From Zygnema cylindricum (Eukaryota > Streptophyta > Zygnematophyceae > Zygnematales > Zygnemataceae), in NCBI GenBank assembly GCA_037447655.1, contig JBBHKE010000890.1, forward strand, positions 186,001-250,000: a DNA stretch of 64,000 bases, given 5' to 3'. The translations under genes and the position numbers were made by a program. The notes below the pieces were generated by a model. The model was not told the DNA's origin. It was given only the letters and a program-made list of their open reading frames with translations, and made no database searches. Of this stretch, positions 1 through 10,411 are shown in pieces; within the stretch, counting starts at the first letter, position 1; the number at the start of each line of letters is the position of its first letter.

Positions 1-496
1 GAAAAATACCGGCGGCCTTTGTCCGCCGTCCGTCGCTCTAGTTCGGCACCCTCGATGTCGCGCCACGTAATCCCAAATTCCACTTGACGAAACGACGTCA
101 AACCATCCAAATTTGTCCGTACCGCAATTACGTACTTCGCCATAAATTACGCTTACCAATTTTAAGTACTCCTGTAAAATAACATTCTTTGTACCGTCGC
201 GTCCTTTTCCATAAATGCCACCTGTCACATTATGTTTCGTAAGTGCGACGTACCATTTCAATCTCTTCGAATATTTTACGTCGGATCGCGTCACAATCCG
301 CCGTCCATTTCTTAACGCATTCCGCGCCACTCAATTACTCCATCACGTCCCTTTAATTTTACTCATACATTTACTCCCCCAATCCACAAATCCATTCGAA
401 CCTCCATTTGTATAACCACATTACTTCCGGTAATAACATACGCACGAAACGTCGCGTGCGCACAAAATGTCGCGTACGCACGAAACTAAAATTTCA
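1..496 (+). repeat. Partial left LTR-like repeat, family F
   Basis: The stretch matches 3360-3827, including shared blocks such as the GTCGCGTACGCACGAAACTAA end, and stops at TTTCA followed by different sequence. The matching ends suggest the left and right LTRs of one element, with the left copy cut by the window edge. Plus orientation is inferred from the ORF that starts inside it. No transposase or pol gene lies between the copies, so the element class is unknown. Confidence 0.5.
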
Positions 497-1508
497 GAAC
501 AACAACCGACACCTCCACCGGAAGAGGAACGTGCCTGTGATCTAGAGGTGATGAGAGACCCTAACAAGGAAAGTACCGCCGATGAGCAGTCTTTGAAGAG
601 CTCGGAAAACAAAGCGGAGGAGCAGTATCCGAGCGAGGATTACGTATTTGGCCTCCGATAGGAAAAAGGGGAAAGGGGGGAAGAGAGTGAAAGGGAAGAA
701 GAAATTTCCGACTACTATCTTTTTCCTCTACCCATAGACTCCGAGAACCCCGACCTCACCTTCAGCTTTGCGAAACGGTTCTATTGGGACCCTGCAGAGT
801 GGCTAACAAAGTGGCGTACGGGGAAACCCGGGGAACCACTCAACATTCTTGCCCCATATCTTCTCACCTCGCATGGAATTTTATGCGTACAAAGGACATG
901 GGGAACAATCATAAGGGTTACGTCCATCTGAACCCTCACGTGTTGACGTTTGTCGAGGTAGTCGAGGACCACTACCGATACTGGGTTGCTTCAAAAATAT
1001 CATCCATGGGATGTCCGCCTCCATGATATCATCTCACGGGCTGAAGTCACGCCTAGGTGCGAGCACTCAAATTGGCCCGGAAGAATGCGTTGCAGCGGGC
1101 CCGAGCTGCCGAAAGCTCGTTTTCTTCAAATTGAGGAACATACCGCGGTAGGAAGCGGAGGAAGAAGAGGAGGAACCAGCGGAAGCGACTCTGGCTTCCC
1201 CGAGTCACATACTGGTCGAAGCTATATCGGAACTGCCTCGGCCAGAACCGGTAGCACAGGGGAGCGCTTCCGAGGAAGGAGACCAACAATTGAGGTGGCG
1301 AGTCACCCGACGGCGGCTGGCAGCAGTCGATCATCGCACCAGCCTCCTGCAAAAGAGATGTGAAGACTTAGATAGCTACATAGATGATCTGCGAGATAAC
1401 CACCAGCAACTCTTTCGAAGGTTCAATGCACTCCATCAAGAGTTCCAGGATTACCGCAGCAAGATGGAAGAAATACTTCGGCAAATTTTCATACAATTCT
1501 GTAAATAG
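467..1508 (+). pseudogene. Decayed ORF of unknown function inside family F element
   Basis: I do not recognise this protein. An ATG inside the LTR-like repeat opens a frame that runs over the LTR end into a Pro/Glu-rich segment (PTPPPEEER). The coding signal then moves between frames: one frame at about 680-930 holds a W/Y/F-rich stretch (FYWDPAEWLTKW), the next at about 915-985 reads on, and the frame ending at 1508 gives an acidic stretch followed by a charged, probably coiled-coil region (LLQKRCEDLDSYIDDLRDN) of about 70 residues. At least three frameshifts or stops break it. It could be a gag-like or captured host protein. No zinc knuckle, protease or RT motif is visible. Confidence 0.4.
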
Positions 1509-1806
1509 TAGGCTTTTCCAAAAAATAGTACACATACGTCCCAAATCTAGATGAACGAAGGATCGAATGTAAAACAAAAGAAGCACTCACACAAGCGAAG
1601 CAAAAACGTAAATTCACCACATAGAGGACAGCGCCATCAAATAAAAATCCTTAGTATTTCATTGAAAGGTTTTCTCCAGAATACATAATTCCTCTCCTCT
1701 CTCACTCACTCGATACATTGTTGGTTGGAAACCTTTTGTTCTCTCGATTAAGGAGTTGTGAGAAAGAACTGTTCAGACTTGGATACTCAAATCTGAAGAA
1801 GAAGTA

Positions 1807-2293
1807 CACCGTGAATTGCTATTAGCGTCAAGGAATAAATAGCGTTAAAAAAAATTAGTGTTATTAATGCCAATTGGGAAAAAAAAAATCAAAAAAAACA
1901 TATATACTAATTAATCACTAACTGTAATTTGGGTCTTTTTTGAATAATAAATACCCGCCGTATCGATGTCTACATCAATATATGTACCCGTACATAATCT
2001 GACAATTCGTACGCCAAAATCTGAATATTCGAGTTTGCGTCTCTTTTTCCCAGTGCACATTCACATGCGTGCGCAATTAAATTAAATAACTTTTTTTACA
2101 TTTTTATTTCAAAAGGAAAATTTTGGTACGCACAAACCCTGTCTATACACCACACTAAAAACATCGCAGTTTACTTCCGTTATTAACGCTAATAAAAAAA
2201 AAGCCCTAAAAGGCGTAAAGGAAACAAAATAATTATTAATTGTATTTCGGAAAAAAAGGGGGGGGGGGGGAAGCACCGTAGCGATTCACGGTG
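1807..2293. mobile_element. Putative small TIR element (MITE-like) with TA target site
   Basis: CACCGTGAATTGCTATTA at the left is inverted at the right as AGCGATTCACGGTG, and both ends are flanked by TA. About 490 bp with no ORF fits a mariner/Stowaway-type MITE. The inverted match is short, so this is tentative. Related ends occur near 2518 and 47654. Confidence 0.35.
2249..2273 (+). repeat. Polypurine tract with a 13-G run
   Basis: GG-A7-G13-AAG. It could be the plus-strand priming tract of the family F element, because the right LTR-like copy lies downstream, or a simple homopolymer. The distance to the recognisable LTR copy is about 400 bp, which argues against a direct role. Confidence 0.35.
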
Positions 2294-2357
2294 TAGCGTA
2301 TTAAGGAGTGTACCATGTACGCATAAACGTACTCAAATACACGAGGCAGTCTAAGCT

Positions 2358-2453
2358 AAAATCGGAGTAAAATGTTCCTGTGCGAATGAACAAACGGAAT
2401 TTGCCAAAATCGGAGTAAAATGTTCCTGTGCGAATGAACAAACGGAATTTGCC
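2358..2453. repeat. Exact 48-bp tandem duplication
   Basis: The 48-base unit starting AAAATCGGAGTAAAATG occurs twice head to tail (2358-2405 and 2406-2453) without a visible mismatch, so it is recent compared with its decayed surroundings. Confidence 0.9.
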
Positions 2454-2693
2454 AGTGGCGTTGAAAGAGAGAGTTGCGGAAAAATAAAGCGGTAACCCAA
2501 AATCGCAGATTGGACTACATCGTGAATCGCTATTAGCGTTCATAACACTAATTCCGTCACCCCGAATTTTGACCCTAAAATCTTAAATAGAATAAAAAAA
2601 CTCTAAACTTTTCTTCACTTAATTTAAGGTAATTTTGAATTTTGCGTTAACAACTCTAACATATTGTCGTTTTAAATAGTGTGGTGTACAATG

Positions 2694-3827
2694 TTGTCCA
2701 TAACCATTTCTAGCCATGGATTCACCCTCGGAAGCACCACAGACTACCCAAAAACAGCCTACTTTGAATCAACACAGAATTCTACAGAAATAACAAAACA
2801 AGCTGAAACAACATTAACAGATATTTTTTAGGCTATAGAATAACCTCACAAAGTTTCAGACAAATATAATAAACAGAATGATCACATCATCTAGTCAAAG
2901 TTGCAGAAAAACAGTCTGCCAGAACTTTAATAAAACAGACTAACTTCACAATGAAGTAAAACACAGACCATGCATAAAATAGGCCTGCAAATCTGTGACA
3001 AAATTACCAATATAGAGAGGAACACACATGCAAAATTTCAAATAATTCTGCTCACAGATCTGAGAGTAATCCTCAGATAAAATTACCAAAAATCACCATA
3101 AACAGTTTTTGGTCCAAAAAGTTCCCATGTGCTGAAATGACAAAGTCCTACAATATATACACTCAGACTCACTACTAAATGTACGGAGGCATACCAGCCG
3201 TACGTAATCTACCATTTACTTAAATTACTGTGAGTATACCAAAATAATTCGAGGTATGTCAGAATAATGAATCTACACTATTAACTAATACAAAAAAAGA
3301 CAAACCATTGTTGTTTTCAAATAATTACACGTACACACAATCTCACAAAATCGTATTTTGAGTCATGCTACGTCACTCAACGAGATTCCTTGAATTTCTT
3401 CAAAGAATCTGGGGCGTCCAAAAATAAACATTGTGTGATTGACGCGATTCCGCGTGGTCACAAAATCCAAACGAAATCCACGTGAGTCGTCAAATATCCC
3501 ACGACGTCGCGAAGAGCATTCACGTCCACTTGCCAAATAAGACACTCCGTACCTGCGGCGTCCTTTTTCATAAATGCGCATGTTGCATTATGTTTCGTAC
3601 GAGCGACATACCTTTTTCAATATTTCAAATATTTCGGATCGGATCGCTTCCCGATCCGCCGTCCATTTCTCACCACATTACGCACCGCTCAAATAGTTCA
3701 ATCGCTCCCCCAATCCGCAAATCCATTCGAACCTCCAATCGTACCACCACATTACTTCCGGTAATAATTTACGCACGAAACGTCGCGTGCGCACAAAATG
3801 TCGCGTACGCACGAAACTAACTTTTCA
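2694..3827 (+). repeat. Right LTR-like repeat, family F
   Basis: The 3' part matches 1-496 and the 5' part (from CTAGCCATGGATT) matches 44757 onward. It ends in TTTTCA at 3827. The ATG of the left copy is present here too (near 3798), so the start codon is part of the repeat. The exact 5' boundary is uncertain. Confidence 0.45.
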
Positions 3828-3998
3828 AAAAACAACATACAAGTCGATGTCTGCCCGTGCAAAACTGTACTTTATTAAGGAAAAATGTACAAAAAAATAT
3901 GTAATACATGAAATTATCATGTAATTGCGTTTTAACAAACCGTCTACAGTAACCGTAATAATGACGCGAAAATGTACGTTTTGTCAAATTATGTATGT
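3828..3998. other. Unassigned sequence
   Basis: About 170 bp between the family F repeat and a copia fragment. No ORF or repeat is recognised. Confidence 0.3.
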
Positions 3999-4960
3999 TT
4001 ACATTAAATCTCTTCCCTCCAACTGATGGCACTTTGGTCGGTCCCCATATGTCAGTATGAACTAGATCTCAACTTTTTCTCCTTTATAGCTTGCGGTTTT
4101 GGGAAACGTGATCTGTGGGCCTTACCTTGAGCACATCCACTACAGTCATCCATTGTCTCATTTTCCCCAACTGTATTCCCTCAACCACTCCCATTTCTTC
4201 ATTTCTTTTAGTCTATCTAGATGCACATACCCTGACCACTTATGCCAATTCATCAAGTCACTTACACCAACAAAGTAAACTCCCGTCTTTCCATTACTTA
4301 AATTCAGCCTAAATAGTCCTTAGCTACCCTTTTCACCTGTAAAGTATACTTCACCCTCATAGCTAGCAACAAAGACTCCTTCCTTGGTGCTAGTCTCAAA
4401 ACCCTTATCATCTAAAACTAACGTAGAGATAAAATTTTTGTTCAGTTGTGGAATGAAAAGGACATCGGAGAAAGTGACTATGGATGTCTTACCTTCAACT
4501 AAGACTTTCAAATCCACATATCCCACTAAACTAGTGGTTACTACTCTCTCATCCCCATATTATGTCTCTAGAGTAAGGATCTTTCTCATTTTAGTAAACA
4601 TCTATTTTTCTCTACACATATTTATAGAGGCACTTGAATCAATAATCCAACCTTCTTCAAGAGCTTCTTTCACTCCGCCAAAGGCACACTTATGCTTCCT
4701 TGGAATCTCCGGCTAGGTTTTCACCTCCCACTTCTTATTGAGGAGGAGTTATCCACAACCTTCATCAAAATCCGCTCCCCTTACGTGTGTTGCCACAAGT
4801 GCCTTCTTCTTTCATCCGCCTGATCCACCGATCTTCCCCTCCTTAATTCTCAGCTCTGTTAATCTAGTGCACACCACCATGTAAGTCCCTAATTTTTACA
4901 AAAATGACAAAGCCCGTTAGGTGGCCTAGATCTGGATTCATCCAATTAGTTTCCTCTCCC
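3999..4960 (-). pseudogene. copia-6 fragment: Gag zinc knuckle to integrase start
   Basis: The minus strand reads, from 4960 down: a decayed CCHC knuckle (CHFCK), a protease/spacer region, the conserved segment VDLKVLVEGKTSIVTFSDVL (4520-4461), the GAG-pre-integrase region, and the first integrase motif as far as WGPTKVPSVGGKRF near 4000. Many stops and frameshifts are present, and the rest of pol is missing to the left. It is the target into which N1 inserted at 4961-4965. It belongs to the same copia lineage as copia-1 and copia-2. Confidence 0.8.
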
Positions 4961-4965
4961 TCCTC

Positions 4966-6091
4966 TGAAATTCCATGGGCTCCATTTCCCTCCAGAAATC
5001 GCAGATCCAATGAAGCTTATCTAGATAGTGCCGACTCCAAGTTGATAAAAACCCAAATGACTAACACCATGACATCAGAAACCTTGATATAGCTTCACCC
5101 CTGTGAAATAAGACTTTCTGTGTGTTAAGTTCCCCCACAGAATGCAAAGTTAGAATATGACTATTTGAACACATTCCCCCACTTTGACTTTCTCTTATAA
5201 ATGCTACTACCCGGGAAGGCAAAATCTCTGGTCGAATACACCCTTGTGTAGCTTCGACTTCCTTGAGTCCGCAACAAAAAAAATCACTGAAAATGGCCAA
5301 CTGAGTTAATAATAATCAAAAGGCAAAGTTTGCCGATTTATACAGATGCTCTCTCGAAGAGAGGCGACGTGATTTTTCTAAGTCCTACAACCCCTCCCTC
5401 TTAACCCTTATTACTACTGTACGAAACCAATAACAAAACTGTACAGTACGAAAAGGTATGGGTCCCGATGTACTTGGCATACGGCCATTGTACGGCATGG
5501 CTGTCCCGTTGACGTCCGTCGGATCTTGAGTCACCGTTTCGCATCCTATATTTGACGCTGTCCAGCTACATGTCGCCACGTGTCATCCGATGTCGGCGCA
5601 TCCAAAAACCGCCGAGACTTTCATTCCGTAAAACCGGCTTTCTTGTGAGCCGTTCGATTATATTCCAGACTTTTAATTCTGTTTGTCGAAACAAATGTCT
5701 TCGACATTTGTTTCGTGCGTCTCGTATTAATTCAGTGCGTTAACATTCCATGTACGTATGTTCGGTTTTCGCATTCAAATGTATGATACTGACGTTAACA
5801 TTTTTAACTGAAATTGAAACATAATGTGTTCAATGACGACAACAGAGTCCAACAGATAAGGCGTACGTGTGATTGTGTTTGGCGGTGGACTAAAGTGACC
5901 AGGATCAAATTTTTGTCGGTCCACAACCCAAACCCTTTTGCTATTTCTTCTATCTCAAAGTTTTCCCCTCCTTGTCTCCTTAGTTGTGTAAGCGTCATGG
6001 CTATCTTTGTTTCTCCAATGACTACGACAAGTATGGAGGAACCTAGACAGACAGTAGACAAATACAAACGTATAAACTACATATTTTAACA
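4966..6091 (-). repeat. 3' LTR of non-autonomous copia N1
   Basis: On the minus strand it runs from TGTT... at 6091 to ...GGAATTTCA at 4966. It ends, like its relatives, with seven in-frame codons (MEPMEFQ) and is flanked on the left by TCCTC. A purine-rich tract lies just inside (6092-6108). It holds the hairpins ending in the CTACACAAGGGTGTA type, and a degenerate tRNA-like module near 5880-5925. Confidence 0.8.
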
Positions 6092-6152
6092 CTCTCCTTA
6101 TTTTCTAGTGTACTTTTCTTTCAACTCACACTTAATAAAAACAACAAAACAA

Positions 6153-6157
<5 letters not shown>

Positions 6158-6203
<46 letters not shown>
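6158..6203. repeat. (AT)n microsatellite
   Basis: An uninterrupted AT dinucleotide run of about 46 bases, near the 3' end of N1. Confidence 0.95.
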
Positions 6204-6206
<3 letters not shown>

Positions 6207-6333
6207 TTCTTTTTCTTTTCTTTTTCCCCTCATAAAACTTTAAGTGAATACCCTTGTGTTTAAAAAAGTGTAATAGATGAGCCGAAATAAACATTGCATC
6301 TTGTTGATCACACATTTTATTTTGCATGCCAAT

Positions 6334-7065
6334 TCCAAAAAAAATATTTCTCCTCCCCTAAAACTTTCATTAAATTTTCCATTTCTCCACTATCTTTCAA
6401 AATCCAATTTCCCACTTGGAGTTCCAACAGACAGCCCCATCCCCAATCTGCAACACATACACACATGCTAACTCTTTTACAAACACATCTTCATAAGTGA
6501 CATCACACCAAGTAGTGATGTCATATCCACCCTCTCCCAAATTTATCGAAAAGCCACTAATCCCTACTAAAGTTCTCATAAATTATGCTTCTTCCCCACT
6601 TAAATGATTATCTATGATAATTACCCCATTTTTTGTTTTTTCCCCACTTCCCCTTTTCAGATCCATATAAGTCTTTTCACTATCATTTTTCATTTTGATT
6701 CCAAAAAAAATATTTCTCCTCCCCTAAAACTTTCATTAAATTTTCCATTTCTCCACTATCTTTCAAAATCCAATTTCCCACTTGGAGTTCCAACAGACAG
6801 CCCCATCCCCAATCTGCAACACATACCCAGATGCTAACTCTTTTACAAGCACATCTTCATAAGTGACATCACACTAAGTAGTGATGTCATATCCACCCTC
6901 TCCCAAATTTATCGAAAAGCCACTAATCCCTACTAAAGTTCTCATAAATTATGCACCTTCCCCACTTAAATGATTATCTATGATAATTACCCCATTTTTT
7001 GTTTTTTCCCCACTTCCCCTTTTCAGATCCATATAAGTCTTTTCACTATCATTTTTCATTTTGAT
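6334..7065. repeat. 366-bp tandem duplication in N1
   Basis: Units 6334-6699 and 6700-7065 are nearly identical; a few substitutions are visible, for example ACACACATG against ACCCAGATG. The start of a third, diverged unit follows at 7066. It duplicates the RNase-H-like remnant region of N1. Confidence 0.9.
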
Positions 7066-8376
7066 TCCCAATAAATATTTATCCTCCCCTAAACCTTTCA
7101 TTAAATTTTCCTTTTCTCCACTATCTTTTGAAGCCTTTTCTAGATTTACCTCTCCCCTTTCCTCGGAATTCGTTGAAGTCTCATTTTTCGACCATTTTTT
7201 TGTCTCTGAAATATCTATTAAAATATCCTCAATATTTTGATTTTTCCCTTTTTCCAATTTTAATGCTCGATCTGACTTTCTCATTTGTAAGTCATTTACT
7301 ATACACTACTTAACATCCTCGTCATGTTTAACTCCCTCAAGTACCTCTTTTCTCTTTACTTCTTTTATACCTCCAAAAGCACACTGTTGCTTTCGTGGAA
7401 TTTCTGCGTGCTTTTCTCTCTTCCCCATACTACTGATGTGGAGAAGCTCCTTACTGTCATCATCCTATTTTTATTCTTCCCCTTCTTCCTCCTCATTCAC
7501 ATTCTAAGTTTTAATTTCTTCCAACCAAGGGCATTCCGCCATATAATGACCTGGTTTCTTACAAAAGAAGCAAAATCCTCCTTTCGAAGCTCCCCTTTCT
7601 TTTCCTTTTCTTCTCTTTCCACCAAAGTTCCGATAAGGTTTATCTTTATCTTTCTTCCTCTCATCACGCTTCCTCCACTTACCACCGGCTGTTAGTACAT
7701 TCATCCTGTCACTTCCCCTACGAAACTCCAAAGTGCTTTCACACACAAGAATCATCCCGATGGTAGTGCTCCAATTCCATGAGGAGTAATCGATTTCATG
7801 CATAATGTTAATGATGTTTTCGTACTCTATCTGGAAGTTTCATGATTAGTGTGTTAATATTTCTCACCTCAGATACTACATATCATGCACTAGCAAACTC
7901 AACATATAATGCAGAAATATCATTGCAAAACTCTATTATGCTACCACCTTTATAAACATAAGCCTTTATTTTCTAATTTACTATCAGCTGCCTCTGTATA
8001 GTCTCGTTTTTATAAGTCTTAATTAGCGTTTCCTAGATTTTTGAAGATTTGGTTAAGGCTATAAAAGTGTTAGCTATGGACTTAGACATGTTTCTAAGTA
8101 TGAGATGTTTTGCTAGAGTGTTTTTATGCTCCCAAATTTTACTGTCATTTTCTTCAATTTTTTGTTTAGTTATCAATCTTGCAAGTGGTGTTGTAGCCAA
8201 GAGCCTAGCTCTCCTCACCAAAGGTGTTTTTTTACCCTTCTCCCCTATTCCCCTTTCAATGGCAATGATTTTCCCTTCACCTTGCGTTGCATCTGGGCTC
8301 CAGTTGGTTTTTTAGGTAGCCTAGATGAATCTTTATAGTGAATTTAACCGAAGCCCGGTAGCGAACACCTCACTTG

Positions 8377-8666
8377 TGTCGAGCGTGCCTGATGAATGTG
8401 AGGGAAGGGCCCACAGCCCAGAGTCGTCGGCATTGGAGTCCTGCAAATAAACCCCGAATGCGAATGCTTCCCAAAATGATGATCATACCAACTGCTGCCC
8501 GCATCCCTCCCACAGATATGCATGCAAAATAGGAGAAAGGCGTGGGCAAGGAATAGGGATGAGGGCAGGGGGAAGGCGAAAGTTATCCCCTCTTCCTTCC
8601 TCCCCCCCCTGGCCAGGGGAAGGGATTAGGGTCTCGGTAATCGGGCTAATATCCTAGTTCCCCCCC
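8377..8666 (-). repeat. Outer copy of the 290-bp terminal repeat P of gypsy-1
   Basis: It is homologous along its whole length to 9849-10138. In element sense it begins with a run of seven G and ends in GCTCGACA at the target-site boundary. It lies outside the LTR-like block at 8667-9846, an unusual place for an LTR element. Confidence 0.85.
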
Positions 8667-9846
8667 TGCGTTGTCTACGGGAAGTTTATCGCATTTGTTC
8701 CCTCAAAACCCACTGTCCTGATCCAAGGGGTTTCAGTTTACTCCGAAACCGTAAATCCAAAGCAAAGAGAACTCCAGATGAAGACACAAATGCACTATCA
8801 CGTAGATATATATATATAAAGAAATAGGACTGGCTTTCTAGATTTAACAATATCACCTTGCCCTTGAAAAGAGAATAAAAGATAGAAATTGTGAAATGTA
8901 GCGAAGCAAGCTTAACATACCCCAACAATCAACGATGACAATTTGAGAAAGGAGAACCCTTTCCCGAGAGTATCGTCAAAAGTATGGTACCCCTGCAACC
9001 TTCGGTGTCTGCAGCTCGAAACCGACAAGACTCTTCCCGGTTCCAAACAACAAAAAGTCCAAAATCACCCAAAAAGGAAGATATTGCCAACTACCCGCTC
9101 GGACTGTGATTTCCACACAATACAAATCCCAAAACCAAGATGGCACTAGAGTCAAAAAAAACACCAAGAATCTCCAAAAGAAGGGTTGTTGGAATTTTTG
9201 AGGGTTTTTGCAGAGACAGTACTGAAAAGCAACTTGTCTCCTTCGACCCCAAGTGCCTTATACATCAAAGTTTGTCAATATTGCAAGTCCAAAAGTCAAA
9301 GCTACGTTATTAACCAATGAGCGGCAAGCAAGTGTAATTGAAATGACACAAGACAAATTAATCCGTACTACACTTGGGGCAAAAAGTTCTGCTCTGGACT
9401 GCGGCTAGATCCGCGGTCGGAAGTACTTATTTGGTCCACAATTATAAGACCAAATCTTGAAAATGATACTAACTTGCCAGACTTTGACCTGACGTAATTA
9501 ATGGGCAAAAAGTCAGCTGAGGCTAAACTAAATTCCTACTGACGGCTACCAGCATAATCTAAATGCAAATCCGGAAAGTTACGTGGCAATCCACAATGTA
9601 CCCCCCACGGGGGCTGGTGGCAAATGGTTCCCTGTAACGGAATTGCGATTTTTGAGACAGTAGAACTTTGTTGTCCGGCCTCCGTTTGGCGCTAAATAAA
9701 GTGCATTCGCTCAATTTAGGAAATACAAGGATTTCGTTCGGTTTGGTGCACTCGCTCCTCTGTACTCTGAAGACCGTACAGGGTAACAGGGGCCCGGAAA
9801 TCCTTGGTGATATTAAGGTGTGCTTGAAAAGCACATGAGCTTGATA
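8667..9846 (-). repeat. gypsy-1 3' LTR-like repeat B
   Basis: About 1180 bp, a direct repeat of 38352-39529. In element sense it starts T(A/G)TCAAGCTCATG and ends GACAACGCA. It is separated from the second P copy by only two bases (GT at 9847-9848). A short TA microsatellite lies near 8807. Divergence from the other copy is visible along its length, so the insertion is old compared with copia-1. Confidence 0.85.
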
Positions 9847-9848
9847 GT

Positions 9849-10138
9849 TGTAGAGCATTCCTGATGAATGTGAGGGAAGGGCCCACAGCCCGGAGTCGTC
9901 GACATTAGAGTCCTGCAAATAAACCCCGAATGCGAATGCTTCCCAAAATGATGATCATACCAACTGTTGCCCGCATCCCTCCTAGAGATATGCATGCAAA
10001 ATAGGAGAAAGGCGTGGGCAGGGAATAGGGATGAGGGCAAGGGGAAGGCGAAAGTTATCCCCCTTCGTTCCACTCCCCCTTGGCCAAGGGAAGGGATTAG
10101 GGTCTCTGTAATTGGGCTCATATCCCAATTTCCCCCCC
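9849..10138 (-). repeat. Inner copy of terminal repeat P of gypsy-1
   Basis: A direct repeat of 8377-8666 between the pol gene and LTR-like repeat B. It contains the AAAAGGGGGGG tract at its inner edge. Confidence 0.85.
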
Positions 10139-10143
10139 TTTTA
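10127..10143 (-). promoter_or_regulatory. Candidate polypurine tract of gypsy-1
   Basis: The minus strand reads TAAAAGGGGGGGAAATT about 30 bases after the pol stop codon, where plus-strand priming is expected. The sequence directly following is repeat P, not the recognised LTR-like repeat B. Confidence 0.55.
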
Positions 10144-10171
10144 GTTAACCGTGACTAAGATATAAAAACAA

Positions 10172-10411
10172 TTACCCGCTCCATTCGCAATTCCCACAGA
10201 ACTAGATGTTGGAGGGTAGAGAGTGTGGCTCCCAAGAGGAGGGGAGACAGACTGAATGCCAACACTGACCACACTGATTGCAGACCAATAAGTTTTGCAG
10301 CTGGGAGGACTGATTGCAAGCTGATGAACAGGAGGGAGGATCGGCAAAGTAAGTTAAGTGGAAAATGGGTTCGTCTTCCAATCCCGAAAGATGGCAGGGG
10401 GCCACATTGAT
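10172..10411 (-). pseudogene. PHD finger at the C-terminus of gypsy-1 pol
   Basis: In the same frame as the integrase tail, after one TAG (10412-10414), the minus strand encodes a zinc-finger module with the PHD (C4HC3) order: a CSSAC pair, then CNQC, four residues, H (in GQCWHSVC), two residues, C, and finally FCGNC just before the terminal stop at 10172. The residue before FCGNC is a TAG codon (10202-10204), where PHD fingers have an invariant tryptophan, so a TGG-to-TAG change is likely. PHD fingers bind the histone H3 tail. Placed behind integrase, as chromodomains are in chromoviruses, this one would be expected to steer integration (inference). The first cysteine pair has three residues between, not two. 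A RING-like finger is the alternative. Confidence 0.72.

Larger units (their letters stand above)
1509..2693. other. AT-rich non-coding part of family F element
   Basis: I see no gene here. The stretch holds a TIR-bounded insert, a G-rich polypurine run and a 48-bp tandem duplication, listed separately. A second partial copy of the TIR sequence (CATCGTGAATCGCTATTAGCG) lies at about 2518-2538. Confidence 0.4.
6092..8376 (-). pseudogene. N1 internal region: Gag joined to pol remnants
   Basis: The minus strand encodes, from 8376 downward: Gag N-terminal fragments (8340-8033), a Gag segment with one CCHC knuckle (CFFCKKPGHYMAEC, near 7560), and then, in place of protease, integrase and most of RT, a short charged linker and remnants of the RT thumb (KYLLGIK, near 7080) and RNase H. 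The same layout occurs in N2 and N3, so the deletion was inherited and is not local. Frames are broken in several places, and a 366-bp tandem duplication covers the C-terminal part. gypsy-1 interrupts it at 8376, and its Gag start continues at 39530-39648. Confidence 0.7.

Noticed and set aside
6121-6327. Lys-rich frame over the AT microsatellite on the minus strand
   Set aside because: Low-complexity product of a simple repeat and decayed N1 sequence.
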